NCBI GenBank assembly: GCA_946811695.1
Contig: OX328124.1
Span: forward strand, 58,904,459-58,968,458
Reading direction: 5' to 3'
Length of the DNA: 64,000 nt
Source of the DNA: Gonocerus acuteangulatus
Lineage: Eukaryota > Arthropoda > Insecta > Hemiptera > Coreidae
Of the stretch, positions 32,510 to 44,200 are shown piece after piece (the first letter of the stretch is position 1; every line of letters begins with the position of its first letter). The translations under genes were made by a program, and so were the position numbers. The notes below the pieces were generated by a model. That model was not told the DNA's origin. It searched no databases and saw nothing but the letters and a program-made list of their open reading frames with translations.

Positions 32510-33530
32510 ATAATTTTAAATTTTAAAAATATTATACTTATAGAATATTTTATCCATAGAATGTTTAAAATGCCACAGCTGCTAAAACTATTTAAAATGA
32601 GTACTCTTATCTCACGGGTTCGGGTTCAAAGTAAGGTAGACGAGAACACAGATTATTCTGTTGAAATAAATTCAAATGCAATATACAAAAGACTCATCAA
32701 CAAGTCAACATCCATGCAATTGGAAAAGCAAATTTGACCTGCTATAAAGCGCAGACAGCATACACTGGAATTTCTGCTATCGATTACTTCCGGTGACGAA
32801 CAAATAAATCTTCTTTCTTCAATTCAAAATCTGCAACTCTGTGCGAACCTTTGCGATTATTATACAACTCTAAACTCCGCATAAAAACAACCGTAGAAGA
32901 TTATAACACCACGAAGACTGAGACAAAACCAACTGCATGCAAAATAGTTGTTGAAATCGTTTTTGGTTTGGGTACTTAGATTCATGGGATTCAGTTAAAA
33001 AATGTTCTGCATGTTTGAAATTCATATAAACAAATATGATTAAATTTTGGTTAAGTTTGGAGTTAAGGAAGGATTAGAATAAAATATTTTATTAAGGGAC
33101 ATGAAAAGTTTTGGGAACTTCGCATATTTTCCTTAATTTTTTTTTTTTACGGCGCATCGACATAATTCTTGGCCATTAGCGCCGAGATCCAGGGTGCAAT
33201 CAGGAATTCTCTCAGCGAGCCCTGAGATGAGAAAATTTCTGGCACTGGTGGGGATCGAACCGACCATCTCCCGCTTATGAATCTAGCGCACTAGCCCACG
33301 GGAGACCCCTATTTTCCTTAATATCTTGAAAACAGTTGGGAAATTTTGGTAAGTAGATAGAAACTATTCGAAAGCTTACTAAATTCTCTACAATTAATGT
33401 TCTGAGAATATTTTCGATTAGTCGATGTCAATTGGAGAAATAAGTGTTTAAATCTTTAAATGTGTTTGTTTTGTTCTTTTGAACGGGTTTTCGTAGTTGC
33501 TTAGCTCATTATTTAATTGGTTGTTTCTTT
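32390..33530 (+). repeat. (TA)n-containing dispersed repeat, copy 5, interrupted by a SINE
   Basis: The 5' module (TTTAGAGCGGTTCCTCCGAA) leads to (TA)n at 32456-32503, the tail module (TCACGGGTTCGGGTTCAAAG at about 32615) and one tail unit at 32960-33520 (GGTTTGGGTACTTAGATTCA). A SINE (33138-33309) splits the tail unit with a 13-bp duplication. Confidence 0.7.
33138..33309 (-). mobile_element. tRNA-derived SINE family B, with 13-bp target duplication
   Basis: On the minus strand it begins GGGGTCTCCCGTGGGCTAGT, has a B box (GGTTCGATCCCC), a body with CTCGGCGCTAATGGCCAAGA, and ends in an A tract. Flanks TATTTTCCTTAAT at 33125-33137 and 33310-33322 are identical. It is inserted within the (TA)n-family repeat. 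Confidence 0.85.
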
Positions 33531-33554
33531 GTATTAAATTGCATTTATTAAAAC

Positions 33555-34505
33555 TTGTCCTGTTTTTTACTCCGTTCTAGTCATCGTTTTGTGTTCGCTT
33601 ACTGTCAGATTTGTGATTTTTTCAAGTTATATTTATTGTTTCTTGCTTCACTTCTTATTGTTGTTTGTGTTGTAGTGTTCTTTCGGCTAGGAAAATGAGT
33701 ATTTGGGATTTACCAACGACTGAAAAAGTACTCTTTTGAAGCAAATGGGCCGATATCTATGTATTTGTTTGGTACTTTACGTATTAGTTGCACCGATGTC
33801 GAGAAGTGGGTCTCGTTCAGGGATCCGGATCATGAAATGAGAACTCAAAAGAAGCGTTTCTATTGGTTCATTCCTATGGGCAATTTCATTGGCTGTTTTT
33901 TCCTCCGTTCTAGTCATCGTTTTGTGTTCGCTTACTGCCAGATTTGTGATTTTTTCAAGTTATATTTATTGTTTCTTGCTTCACTTCTTATTGTTGTTTG
34001 TGTTGTAGTGTTCTTTCGGCTAGGAAAATGAGTATTTGGGATTTACCAACGACTGAAAAAGTACTCTTTTGAAGCAAAATGGGCCGATATGTTAAATTGC
34101 ATATCGGTCCAATTTCCACCGAAAACGAGTGATCTATATTCCTAACGAGTTAGATTAACTAGAGTTTCGATATAACCTTGAGAGAGCGGAAACACATAGC
34201 AATTATTTATTTAAATTTTAACGTCCTTTTATTATTAACTACGAAATTATGCAATTAACAAAGTGCTAATGTTATATAGCCTAGGAAACCAGTAGCACTT
34301 ATGTTAATGGAATAATTGCAATGCGTTCCTGCTCGCTCAAGATTATATCGAAACTCCAGTCAATCCAACTCTTTGATAATATTAATAAATGGTCTTTCAA
34401 TCGCCATATTGCCACAACTTCAATTGAGTTCTCATCTCATGATCCGGATCCCTGAACGAGACCCACTTCTCAAGATCGGCACAACTATTACATAAGTACC
34501 AAAAT
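33555..34505. repeat. Rearranged repeat block: 197-bp direct duplication plus inverted pieces
   Basis: 33560-33757 is repeated almost exactly at 33892-34090 (CCGTTCTAGTCATCGTTTTG, TGAGTATTTGGGATTTACCA). The spacer between them (33765-33848) recurs inverted at about 34428-34500. Arms at about 34143-34225 and 34305-34375 form another inverted repeat. ATGAGTATTTGGGATTTACC would encode MSIWDLPTTEK, which may be the start of an IS1595/Merlin-like transposase, but the frame stops at once. Confidence 0.55.
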
Positions 34506-34664
34506 AATTGTGTTAATTGATAATGAATATTTTTATAGAAAATAGTGATAATGTATTAAACTTATGTGAATTTGACGTTTGAAAACTAAAAAGAAACTTA
34601 GGAGTTTCAAGGAACTTTTATAATTCAAGGAAAATGTTTAATTGTTCAACCATCTAACTTATTA

Positions 34665-35401
34665 GGGTAAACCTGAAGGAGATTGTCCTCAACACCGATT
34701 TTCTTCAAACTTTGCACTATAACGTATTTTGATGCACTAAACACGAATCCGTTGAAAAAAATTTCTGTTCTCAATCAGGAAAGAAGTTATTTAAAAAAAA
34801 AGTTCACTGTTATGAAGGTTAGGGAAGACTGCCTTGGACGACTTTTGGCCCATAGAATTCTTTTCATTTCTGCGAGTTGGATTGACTAGGGGTTTTGATG
34901 TTTTCTTGAGCGAGCGGAGCGTAGCGGAGCGAGCGGAAACGCATAGCACGTATGCCCAAAAGCGACAGTTTACGACCAAGTCAGCTACCACAAGGTGAGT
35001 CTAAATTTCAATTACACTTCGTCATTAAGGACTATTGCGCAGGCGCGTGTTTACATATAAGCTGTTTACCCCGTCTTTTATAACCTCCATAACAGTGAAC
35101 TTTAGTGCTTAATAACTTCTTTCCTAGTTGCGAGCAACTTTTTTTTTCAACGGATTCGTGTTTAGTGCATCAAAATACGTTATAATGCAAATTTTGAAGA
35201 AAATTTGGTCGTTTGTAACCCGCTAACAGCACCTTTGGTCGTTTGTAACCCGCTAACAGTGAACTTTTTTTTTAAATAACTTCTTTCCTGATTGAGAACA
35301 GAAATTTTTTTCAACGGATTCGTGTTTAGTGCATCAAAATACGTTATAGTGCAAAGTTTGAAGAAAATCGGTGTTGAGGACAATCTCCTTCAGGTTTACC
35401 C
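34665..35401. mobile_element. Foldback element with 6-bp TTATTA duplication
   Basis: GGGTAAACCTGAAGGAGATT at 34665 and its complement at 35401 bound arms of about 150 bp. A third, direct partial copy of the right arm lies at about 35085-35210. Flanks TTATTA are at 34659-34664 and 35402-35407. The identical 40-residue ORF frames on opposite strands come from the arms and are not genes. Confidence 0.7.
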
Positions 35402-35427
35402 TTATTAGACATGAAAGGTGAAGAAAC

Positions 35428-35430
<3 letters not shown>

Positions 35431-35475
<45 letters not shown>
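35431..35475. repeat. Poly(A) tract, 45 nt
   Basis: Uninterrupted A run, 24 nt beyond the TTATTA flank of the preceding element. Confidence 0.9.
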
Positions 35476-35476
<1 letters not shown>

Positions 35477-35699
35477 ATAATTTAGCTGCCTTTCTTTTAT
35501 GCAGCTTTTTATAAAAGAGAAAATAGAAATTATTGGCGTAACTAAAAGAGGAATAAATAATATTTTTGTCCTCTTGGATAATTGTTTCAATTTTTTTGAA
35601 CGTTATATCTGCTCCTTAGAAAAAATAAAATGTTTTTACTTTTTTTTATTTGTATTATATTGTTTTAAAATAATTATTCTATTTTCAATTAATAGTTTT

Positions 35700-37630
35700 T
35701 TTTAGTTAGGAGTTTTCTTATTTTCATCATATACAATAAGTTATCTATTTTTGTTATATTACATCCGCCATTTTATATTTCATGAAATTCTTAATAAACG
35801 ATTCTGAACAACCCTAGTCAACAAATTTTGTCAAAAACTAAATTGGATTATTAGGAATCGGATGGGCTATCCACTATACCACAGGGATACACTAATTTGA
35901 TTGATTTCTTAAATTCTTCTAGATGAGTTTATTTACTCAGGTACGTTTCTCACACACAAGCAACATCACATTTACGCCACTTACTTCAAATTTCCTCCAC
36001 TTCTAAGAGCTTTCTTTATTAATTTCAATAAGCACTATGATGACTACTTTCGAATCCGTTACTTGATTCAGAAAAATGAAACTCAAAAGGAGCTATTAAA
36101 TCATGAGACATTATGTTACATTACCGTTTTTATCATTCAAACAAGAGAGACAAAATGTTAGATATTGAAAACACTCATATGTAAGACCACGACAGTGTTG
36201 CCAACAACAACAGTGTTGCCATCGCTGACAGTGTTGCCATCACGGTCAGACAGAGAAATGTTGATTTTAACTTCCTTTTATTAGTCAGTTTCACTTTGTA
36301 AAATGCATTAGTATTTACTAATTAGTAGACCAATATCGCGGTGAAATTACGATTGCGAATGATGTAATTGAATTTCACAGACATTGACTAAAGTTTACTT
36401 CACGAAACAACAGTTTGCCCGAATTCCGCTATGTTGGAAAAGAAAAGTAAAAGGCTGAGCTTAGATTGAAGTCAAGATTTAAAAGCCTTTGGCTCTACTT
36501 TGACGAGAGTTAGAAGCTTGCCGGCTCGCTCGAAGAAGGGGGGGCTGCAGATGCAGCCTCTAAAGGTTCTGGCTGTTTGGTTTATCTAAGAATAAAATAA
36601 TCAAAGGGATTCGTAGACAACCACATAAAAGTTCATCATGCTCTCGAAGTTTTTTTTTAAAAAAAGGTTGCATTTTTGGTGTCTAAAGCTTAAGACTTTT
36701 TATCCTATTATGATATGATAGTTCATTCAGTATGAGAGGGTGCCTCATACAGTTACAAATTAGATGCTCTAAAGTTGGAGCTTTAGACTCTGAGAGGGTC
36801 ACTTTGTAGGAAAACAAAAAGAAATCTTTGCAGTGTAAACCTTGTGTCGTTTTCGTTTTTGTTTTTTTTTCATTTACATCCACAAGATTATAATAAAACA
36901 TTGATTAAAGACAGCCATATTATTTTCACAGTGTTCTTCAGTAATTGCCTCTGCATAAACTCAAAATAGATACTGTTAAAAGATTTGTTCAAATCCACTA
37001 ACCAAGTCTCAAGTTATAGCCCTGTCAAATTAGCTATAAAAAGAGTGTTGCTGAGAAAAAAATCGGAGGAAGTCTGGAAACGTTTTATTTATATCAATCA
37101 AAGGTTTCATTTTTTATCAAATATCAATAATATGACGTTTGCCCCAATTCCTGAATTGAGTTAAAGCCATATGTGAAAAACAACATTTTCGGCCCTTTCA
37201 CAGCTCTTCTAAAATTCCTCAGAAAAAAATCATTTAATCTAAAAGTTTATTATTAACAAACATTTAGATAATAAAATTCTGCGTTTATTGAGTAAAACAA
37301 AACCTTTCAATTGGATCAATTATTTAGAAAAGTTACACTAAAGTTTTCCAATTTTGCGTATATTCAGATTTTTTTTATATGCAATGCACATGTAAAGGCA
37401 TAACTCATAAGTTCATTGGATGTTAAAAGCAATACAAATTACTGTCTCCACTGTGTATATAGAACTAATAAACAAGCAGTTCATTGTCCACAGTTAACGT
37501 CGACAATCTGTCAACATCTGCTCAAGATAAACTTTTTTCGTAAGTTGTCTTCAAAACCACTTGGTCAAATTGAAAAGTTTTGATACTCAATCAACACAAA
37601 ATGCAATGATTTAAATATTTTGTAATATTA
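35700..37630. other. Intergenic sequence without recognised genes
   Basis: AT-rich, with no coding signature on either strand. It contains three 18-bp direct repeats (ACAGTGTTGCC core) at 36191-36244 and a possible SINE A-box fragment (reverse of TGGTATAGTGGATAGCC) at about 35858-35885. Confidence 0.4.
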
Positions 37631-37637
37631 TACAGGG

Positions 37638-37842
37638 TAGAAGGTAGAAAAATAATGTCTCTCCACTGTTTTTCAAAGTATTTATTAGCAAAAGCTTTTC
37701 GAGAACATGGTTCTCATCGTCAGTGCATCTATTACTCCACCGGTATTACTGCTAACCGCCTCTCCGAACAGGTGTGAGGTTTTTTTGCTAATAAATACTT
37801 TGAAAAACAGTGGAGAGACATTATTTTTCTACCTTCTACGAA
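37638..37842 (-). mobile_element. Foldback fragment with hammerhead-like core
   Basis: Arms GTAGAAGGTAGAAAAATAAT.. (37638-37695) and its complement (about 37780-37840). The loop and left arm on the minus strand hold the hammerhead-like motif described separately. It may be a Penelope-like terminal-repeat fragment by analogy with 27563-29060; there is no coding sequence. Confidence 0.55.
37687..37727 (-). ncRNA. Hammerhead-ribozyme-like motif, second locus
   Basis: On the minus strand: GCA, CTGACGA, one T, stem II GAGAAC/GTTCTC with a 3-nt loop (CAT), GAAA, an AGCT palindrome, TT, and TGC that pairs with GCA as stem I. Core, stem order and a NUH triplet (UUU) are all present. Confidence 0.6.
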
Positions 37843-37884
37843 ATCGAGAACTCCACAAATAACGCTGCATACATCACAGTTATA

Positions 37885-39875
37885 CAGGGTGTCCTTTTTA
37901 GATGGCCCGGCTGAATTTCTCTTGAACGGATAACGTTATAATAAAACAAAAAAATACGTATTTCATAATTTTTAGTCTAGTTTAGGATTTTGACCTTTTT
38001 TTAGAAAACAAAAATTTTGGGGTACCCCAAACCCTATACAACTTTGAAATTTCAAATGGGATCATATACTTTCCAATACATCCTTTTAAAGGATTTTTTA
38101 CACCGAAATCAATGGTGCAATCAGATTTCAATTTGGTCAATTAATAACAAAGTTATGACACAAAGTTCGAAACAAAATACATTTTGATTGTTTCGGTACT
38201 AATTACTTTAAACTGCTTTGCATTTGTTTTGTTACATGGGAAATAATTTGTAAATAAATAATTAACTTATTAGGTGTAATTCGTAATAAATGTTTCTTTT
38301 TAAGATGCAGAGAAGAAACAGAATAAGCCCCTTTATGTTCGGTGAAGGTAGTGCTGTTTACATTTACTGATATTGTTTATCCAAATGGTCTTAAGTAAGC
38401 GAACTTTAATTCCTGGAAATAGATAACTATTACAACAATGCCTGCTTGCCTACATTCAGAATTAATCAGTTAGTCAAAATGAACCGAAGAGTGCAGATTT
38501 CCCGTGAGGAAAAAGTTGATATGTACCATTCTTTTATTGAAAGTGGTGGTATCGCTCGTTGTGCAGCTGTGTTGTACTCCCAGAAATTTCCCGCTCGTCC
38601 TCAAGTGAGCCACAAAACATTTATTCGTGTTGCTCTCCTTATGATGAGATTTGGATCAGTTACTGATCGACCAAGATATCGGCAGTGCAATTTCGACGAG
38701 GAACTGGATATTTTATTGTATGTTATGGAAAATCCAAATTCTTTTCTCCAAAATACCGGAAGGGTTTTAGGTTTTTCAAAGAACAAAATTAGAGATGTAC
38801 TACGGACTTATAATTTCAAGCCTTATCGCTCTCATCTTGTCCAGGGGCTCTGGGACACTCATTACGACAGGTGTCCAACGTTCCTTGCGCAAAGGTCGAG
38901 TTTGGTAGTTGATGAAAACATGCTTCATTATATCCTATGAACTGACGAATCAAAATTCACCACTAACGGTATGTTAAATCGTTGGATTTTTCGAACGTGG
39001 GCACAGGAAAATCCCAGAATCTCCTATGCTTGTCATCATCAGGTGGTTCACAGTATCAACGTTTGGTGCGGACTTCTCGGATTTAAATTAATTGGTCCTT
39101 ATTTCTACCGAAATAATTTAAATGGAGCTCAGTTTCTAAATTTCTTGAGAGAACAATTGCGGGCTTTACTAGAAGATGTACCCCTGCAGCATCGTCAAAG
39201 AATGATACTGCAGCCTGATGGGTGTCCCGCACACAATTCTCTGCAAGTGAGACATCACTTAAATCGGCACTACCGGGACCAGTGTATAGGACCTCACGGC
39301 CCCATCTGTTGGCCTCCTCGGTCGCCCGATCTAACTCCGTTAGACTTTTTTTTTGTGGGGACATTTGAAACATATCGTTTATGCTAATCATAATCCTGCA
39401 ACATCAGTTGAAGAACTGCACCAAAGAGTGGAAAATGCTTGTCGATTGGTCTCTCCTCAGTCCATCGCACTGAGCACCAACAAAGAGTGGCTAAGAAGAG
39501 CGAATCTTTGGATCTTCAAAGAAGGCAGGCAGTTTCAACATGAGATGTAGGTTCGCCAACCTCTGCAGGTAGGAGGGAATTTTTTTAGTATTAAAAACAG
39601 TTAACAAAATTTATTGTCCTTTTTTCGACCTTTATGCCATAACTTTGTTATTAATTGACCAAATTGAAATCTGATTGCACCATTGATTTCGGTGTAAAAA
39701 ATAGGATCCCATTTGAAATTTCAAAGTTGTATTTTTGTTGTAAATTTTTGTTTTCTAAAAAAAGGTCAAAATCCTAAACTAGACTAAAAATTATGAAATA
39801 CGTATTTTTTTTGTTTTATTATAACGTTATCCGTTCAAGAGAAAATCAGCCGGGCCATCTAAAAAGGACACCCTG
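37885..39875 (+). mobile_element. Nearly complete mariner-type (DD41D-spaced) transposon with long TIRs
   Basis: A 1,991-bp element starts CAGGGTGTCCTTTTTAGATG and ends in its complement, flanked by TA (37883-37884, 39876-39877). The terminal inverted repeats extend about 280 bp with small indels. The transposase on the + strand (38446-39550) is broken by one stop and one frameshift. Confidence 0.88.
38446..39550 (+). pseudogene. Mariner-type transposase pseudogene, DD41D spacing
   Basis: Frame 1 (38446-38937) has an N-terminal HTH-like region (QISREEKVDMYHSFIESGGI) and ends at a TGA just before TDESKF, which holds the first catalytic Asp. The same frame resumes to 39384 with LQPDGCPAHN (second Asp) and WPPRSPDLTPLDFF (third Asp, 41 residues after the second). 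A T-run length change near 39345-39356 shifts frame; the tail continues in another frame (WGHLKHIVYANHNPATSVEE) to a stop at 39548-39550. The DDD set is retained, so decay is recent. Confidence 0.85.
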
Positions 39876-40804
39876 TATTTTTCAATTACATGCCTTCTGT
39901 GAAAAAACTTTTAGAAAAATTGTTAATAGTCCGCACATTTTGAGGTTTTTTTTTTCCATATTATGGCTCTAGCTCACCTCATAAATTAGGGCAATCGTCA
40001 TATGGTTCCTACATGTCAAACTATCGAATTGGATTGTGGAAGATTTGGCTTGAGCAAATTGTTAAACATATTTAGAATTAATAGCCTTTAATACTTTAAA
40101 TAAAGTACGGAAATAAACCATTTTTGAATATATTAATTCGTCAATGTATCGGATATGTTCGTTTGCTAGTTTTCTCTGATTTTTATATTCGATAGTTTGA
40201 CATGGTAGGGGCAATATTATTGATATTTTATACCTATATGTATGAATAAAACAGTTTCCAAACTTCCACCGATTTTTTGCTGCAAGCATATTATTTCTAT
40301 TGAAATATATTCGCTAAATGTTCTAGGTCATGCACAGTTTTAAGCTTGGACTTGACAGGACAGACACTGATATCATAGAGAACACTTTTTTAAACAAATT
40401 AATTTAGATTTTCCGTGTTTTTTTCACGTTTTATACAGAGGACAGGGAACGTGTTAATCCAAAGCAACTTCTTGATCATGATAAGACACTATATATTTTT
40501 GAGTTTTTCTAAGCTTCAAATCATCAAGGTTTTAATATTATGAAATAAAATCTCTTTCGAAGTTGCCAAAAGTCCTAGCTAATTTTTATATTTTATCCAG
40601 CCCTTAACGTATTTTGGCAAAGAATAACTAATATGGAAGTCAATAGTATGTGCGAAAATTTTTGTGCATTGACTACAATGGTCAATTCCACTATTGTAGC
40701 ATCTCCGATTAGTAGAGAGTTTAGATAATAATCAAACTTATGGGTTGTGACATAGAACAGAAATGACCACAGTCCTTACAAGAATTAGAAAAAAATTAAT
40801 CTAA

Positions 40805-41221
40805 AGGCTCGGGCACACAGAACACGATCTGTATCGCGGTGGGCAGGGATATCTGACCAAGGGTGGTGGGTGATCTACTTGTATTACACAGTATAGCATC
40901 AACCTCATCGCACAGAGGACAATCTGTCACAGTAAGCAATAAAGATTGCTTTGCAGGGAGAAAAAAAATTACAGATTTATCGCGCGATAAAATGACTAAA
41001 AAAACTGAATTATTCATTCAAAATCACCTGCTTTGAGGTTATGTTGTTTTAATAAAAAAATACATGAATTCTATCTTGCTAGTTGAATTTATATTCTTTA
41101 TTTAAATTAAGAACTGTATTGCTCACCAAAATATCGCGTCCCATGTGATGTCCCCTTATCACAGATCGCCAGGACAATCGTTAGATCGCTGCCCGCCGCG
41201 ATATATCGTGTGCCCGAGCCT
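40805..41221. mobile_element. 417-bp MITE with TAA target duplication
   Basis: Termini AGGCTCGGGCACAC and GTGTGCCCGAGCCT, with TAA on both sides (40802-40804, 41222-41224). A 3-bp TAA/TTA duplication suits PIF/Harbinger. Internal CGCGGTGGGCAG / CTGCCCGCCGCG pairs extend the ends. Non-coding. Confidence 0.7.
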
Positions 41222-44200
41222 TAAGTATCTTCTGTTATTATAATTGTCCTAAAAATATACTTACTATTGGAAATTTTAATTCTTATATTCCTGATTGACT
41301 TACAAATCAAGCCACAATGTTCGCAATTGAAACAATTCATTTCTTTATGTTTGTTAGTTGTTGTTTTTTCAACTTCTGACATCATATCTCACTTATCTCC
41401 ATCCTGGTAAAAAAAAAAAAAATCAGCTTTCCAAAATCAAGAAATGTAAAAATTGAGTTAAGGAAGTTTTAACTAGAAAACAATTAATTAATTGGAACTA
41501 CATGATTAGGGAATTATTTTTAAGGGTTTGAGGGCAGGAATGATGCAAAATAAATTCCATCAAATGATTTATTTTTCCTTAAAATTACAATAAAAAAAGT
41601 CTTGTAGGACATAAAATAACATTGTTTGGACGGTTAAATAAATATAACGAATAACAAAAATTATAATTGGGATAGTCATGATGGAAAATATTTCTATAAA
41701 TTAAATTGAACTAAATATAATAACCTGTTTGGATAAAAAGTTTTTTTTTCCTAACAAAAATATGTATGTACAAATAAAATATAATACAAAAACAAAGTAG
41801 TTTGCACCATTTTCTTAATAATTACTTCAGTCATTGAGATATTTTGGGCCTCATTCAAAGTGAAGTAAGTTTTTAAAATTCACTTCAGACTTACAGACAC
41901 TAATCTAAAGTACCCATTCATTATTAACGATGAAACATTGCCATTCTTTGAGGCTTAGTATTTAAAATCATACATTACTTAAGAGTTAAAGTAGTTTAAA
42001 AGTTTGATTCAATTAAAAATAACTTCCTAGCTATTGATGAACACATTCTTCTTATAGCTGAGTTAATTTACAAAGTAAAAAATATGATTTGAAGAAATAT
42101 TTTATAATAAATTAAATTATACAAAACATGACTACTAGTCGTCTTTTCTTACTGAAGGTACGAAAAATACACCTCTCATTGCAAACACAATAGTACCAAA
42201 TTTATGAGAAAATTTTAAAAATGTATAATTACAATAAACTAAACCAAATGTATGAAAGGATTAACTAAAATTTAGGGGGAGGAAATTGTTGTTTTCTTAA
42301 CACTGCCAATTAGATAAGCTTAGTGTATGTGATTTTGAACATGTAAATAAAATAAATCAGTCCCATAACAGGCCACACAACACACTAGGAAGGTAGTGTG
42401 GCCACCTGATTTTCTTCATTGTAGAATAGATTGGCCTAGGGGCAGTCTGAACCTCAATTATAGCAACACTAGATAAGATAAAATCTTTAGCATGTTCATA
42501 AGTTTCAAACTAACAGGAGGACTCTCCTATACACGAGGAAAGTGTTGTACCACTTAAGAAACACTTTTGTTAAACATGATATATTTGTCAAAAACATATT
42601 CTATTTTTTCAGGAATTTTTAATTATCTGTTTTTTTTTTCCAATTGAGTAGATTAAAACTAGAACTAATTTAACCACATTTAAATATTTTTGGCATCATC
42701 CACAATAACATAGTTATCATATAACAATATTATACTTCAACAATTGGAACAAATTATTCAAATTTTCAATAAAAACTAACAACAATAAATTTCTACAGTA
42801 CATTTCATTGGTCTTTCTCTGAATTTCTTCAAGAGAGGTGCAATAAATTTACTCAAAATAGTACAAGATCTTTTATGTAGATCGATTACAATAATTTATA
42901 AAAATTACTGAAAACTACAATCCACAATGTTCCCAGAATTAGTTAACTAAGAAACTTTAAACATTCAAAGCATCTCTTATTATTAATTTTTCTTTAAAAA
43001 ATATTACCTAGAAAGCGTGAAAGGAAACGATTAAGAGATCGGACTTCAAAAAGACAGCATACCAAATTCATAAATTATTAATTAATATGTTCATTATTTC
43101 CTAAAATAATAAAATCTACAAGCAGCATTAAATAATTTCAAATGTGTTTCATTAACACAGACACAATTCTCGACTGATTATTTAATGATTTACAAAAGTA
43201 CTAAGAAAGTTGTGTCATATTACAACAGAAAAAGTTCAAAGGCATGTTGTACATTTAACAAGCCTGAATTGTTTTATGCTATACACAATAATATTATGAC
43301 ACAAACACTGGAACATGCTCACCAGCAAATTGTCTAATATACATTATTACAAAGTCTATGTCTCAAGTTGCCCGTCTAAATGCAACATTCACAGGAAAGA
43401 CAACGTAGATTTATGATCATAATACATATCTATTTACAATAATTATCTATTTTCAAACTAATCTTTTGCCTTAAAACTAATTTAATATAAAATATTTTTG
43501 ACAATAATTTATGTTTATTTACAGTCTTTTATTATATAAATAATAAATTCATTATAATTCAAGGAATCTTATATTCATTCTTATGAATACATATTTCCTG
43601 CAACCACATTTATTGTAACATTTTCATATGTATTCCTAGAAATTAAAAATTTGTTATTCCTTGCTGTTTTTAATTATTTTTTTTTTTTTTTTAGAGCACA
43701 GTCTAAATAATTGGTTTGCAACTCCTGCTAAGTTTAATTTAGAGGATAAATCCTGTACTCTGTCAAAAAGTAACTATGCATTCTAAAAAAGAATCTATAA
43801 GAATTCACAAAACATCTAATTGAACATTCAATAAGAATAAGTCATGTAGGGGCTGTTGTGGAATAAACATCGACTGTAAAAATAGTTAATGAATAAATGT
43901 CATTATTTTTTATAATTTATAATATATATTTAATACAGGGCACGTTTAATTTTGGAAGTAATTTCATTCAGCCATCAAGTTTCGAAAAAAAAAAAAATGA
44001 ATTAAATATCAATAAAAAAGGCAGCTCAAATCTTTCATAACAACAATAAATTTCTACAGTACTTTCTACGTTGAGCTACTCTTTCTGAACTATAAAGTAA
44101 TTTTGATTAATCAAACAAATTGTTTGGCGGAAAAACACTCGACGAAAAACAATTTATATAAAAAACTTCAGGAGCTAGCAGCTTTTAGCAAAGAGTTTGT

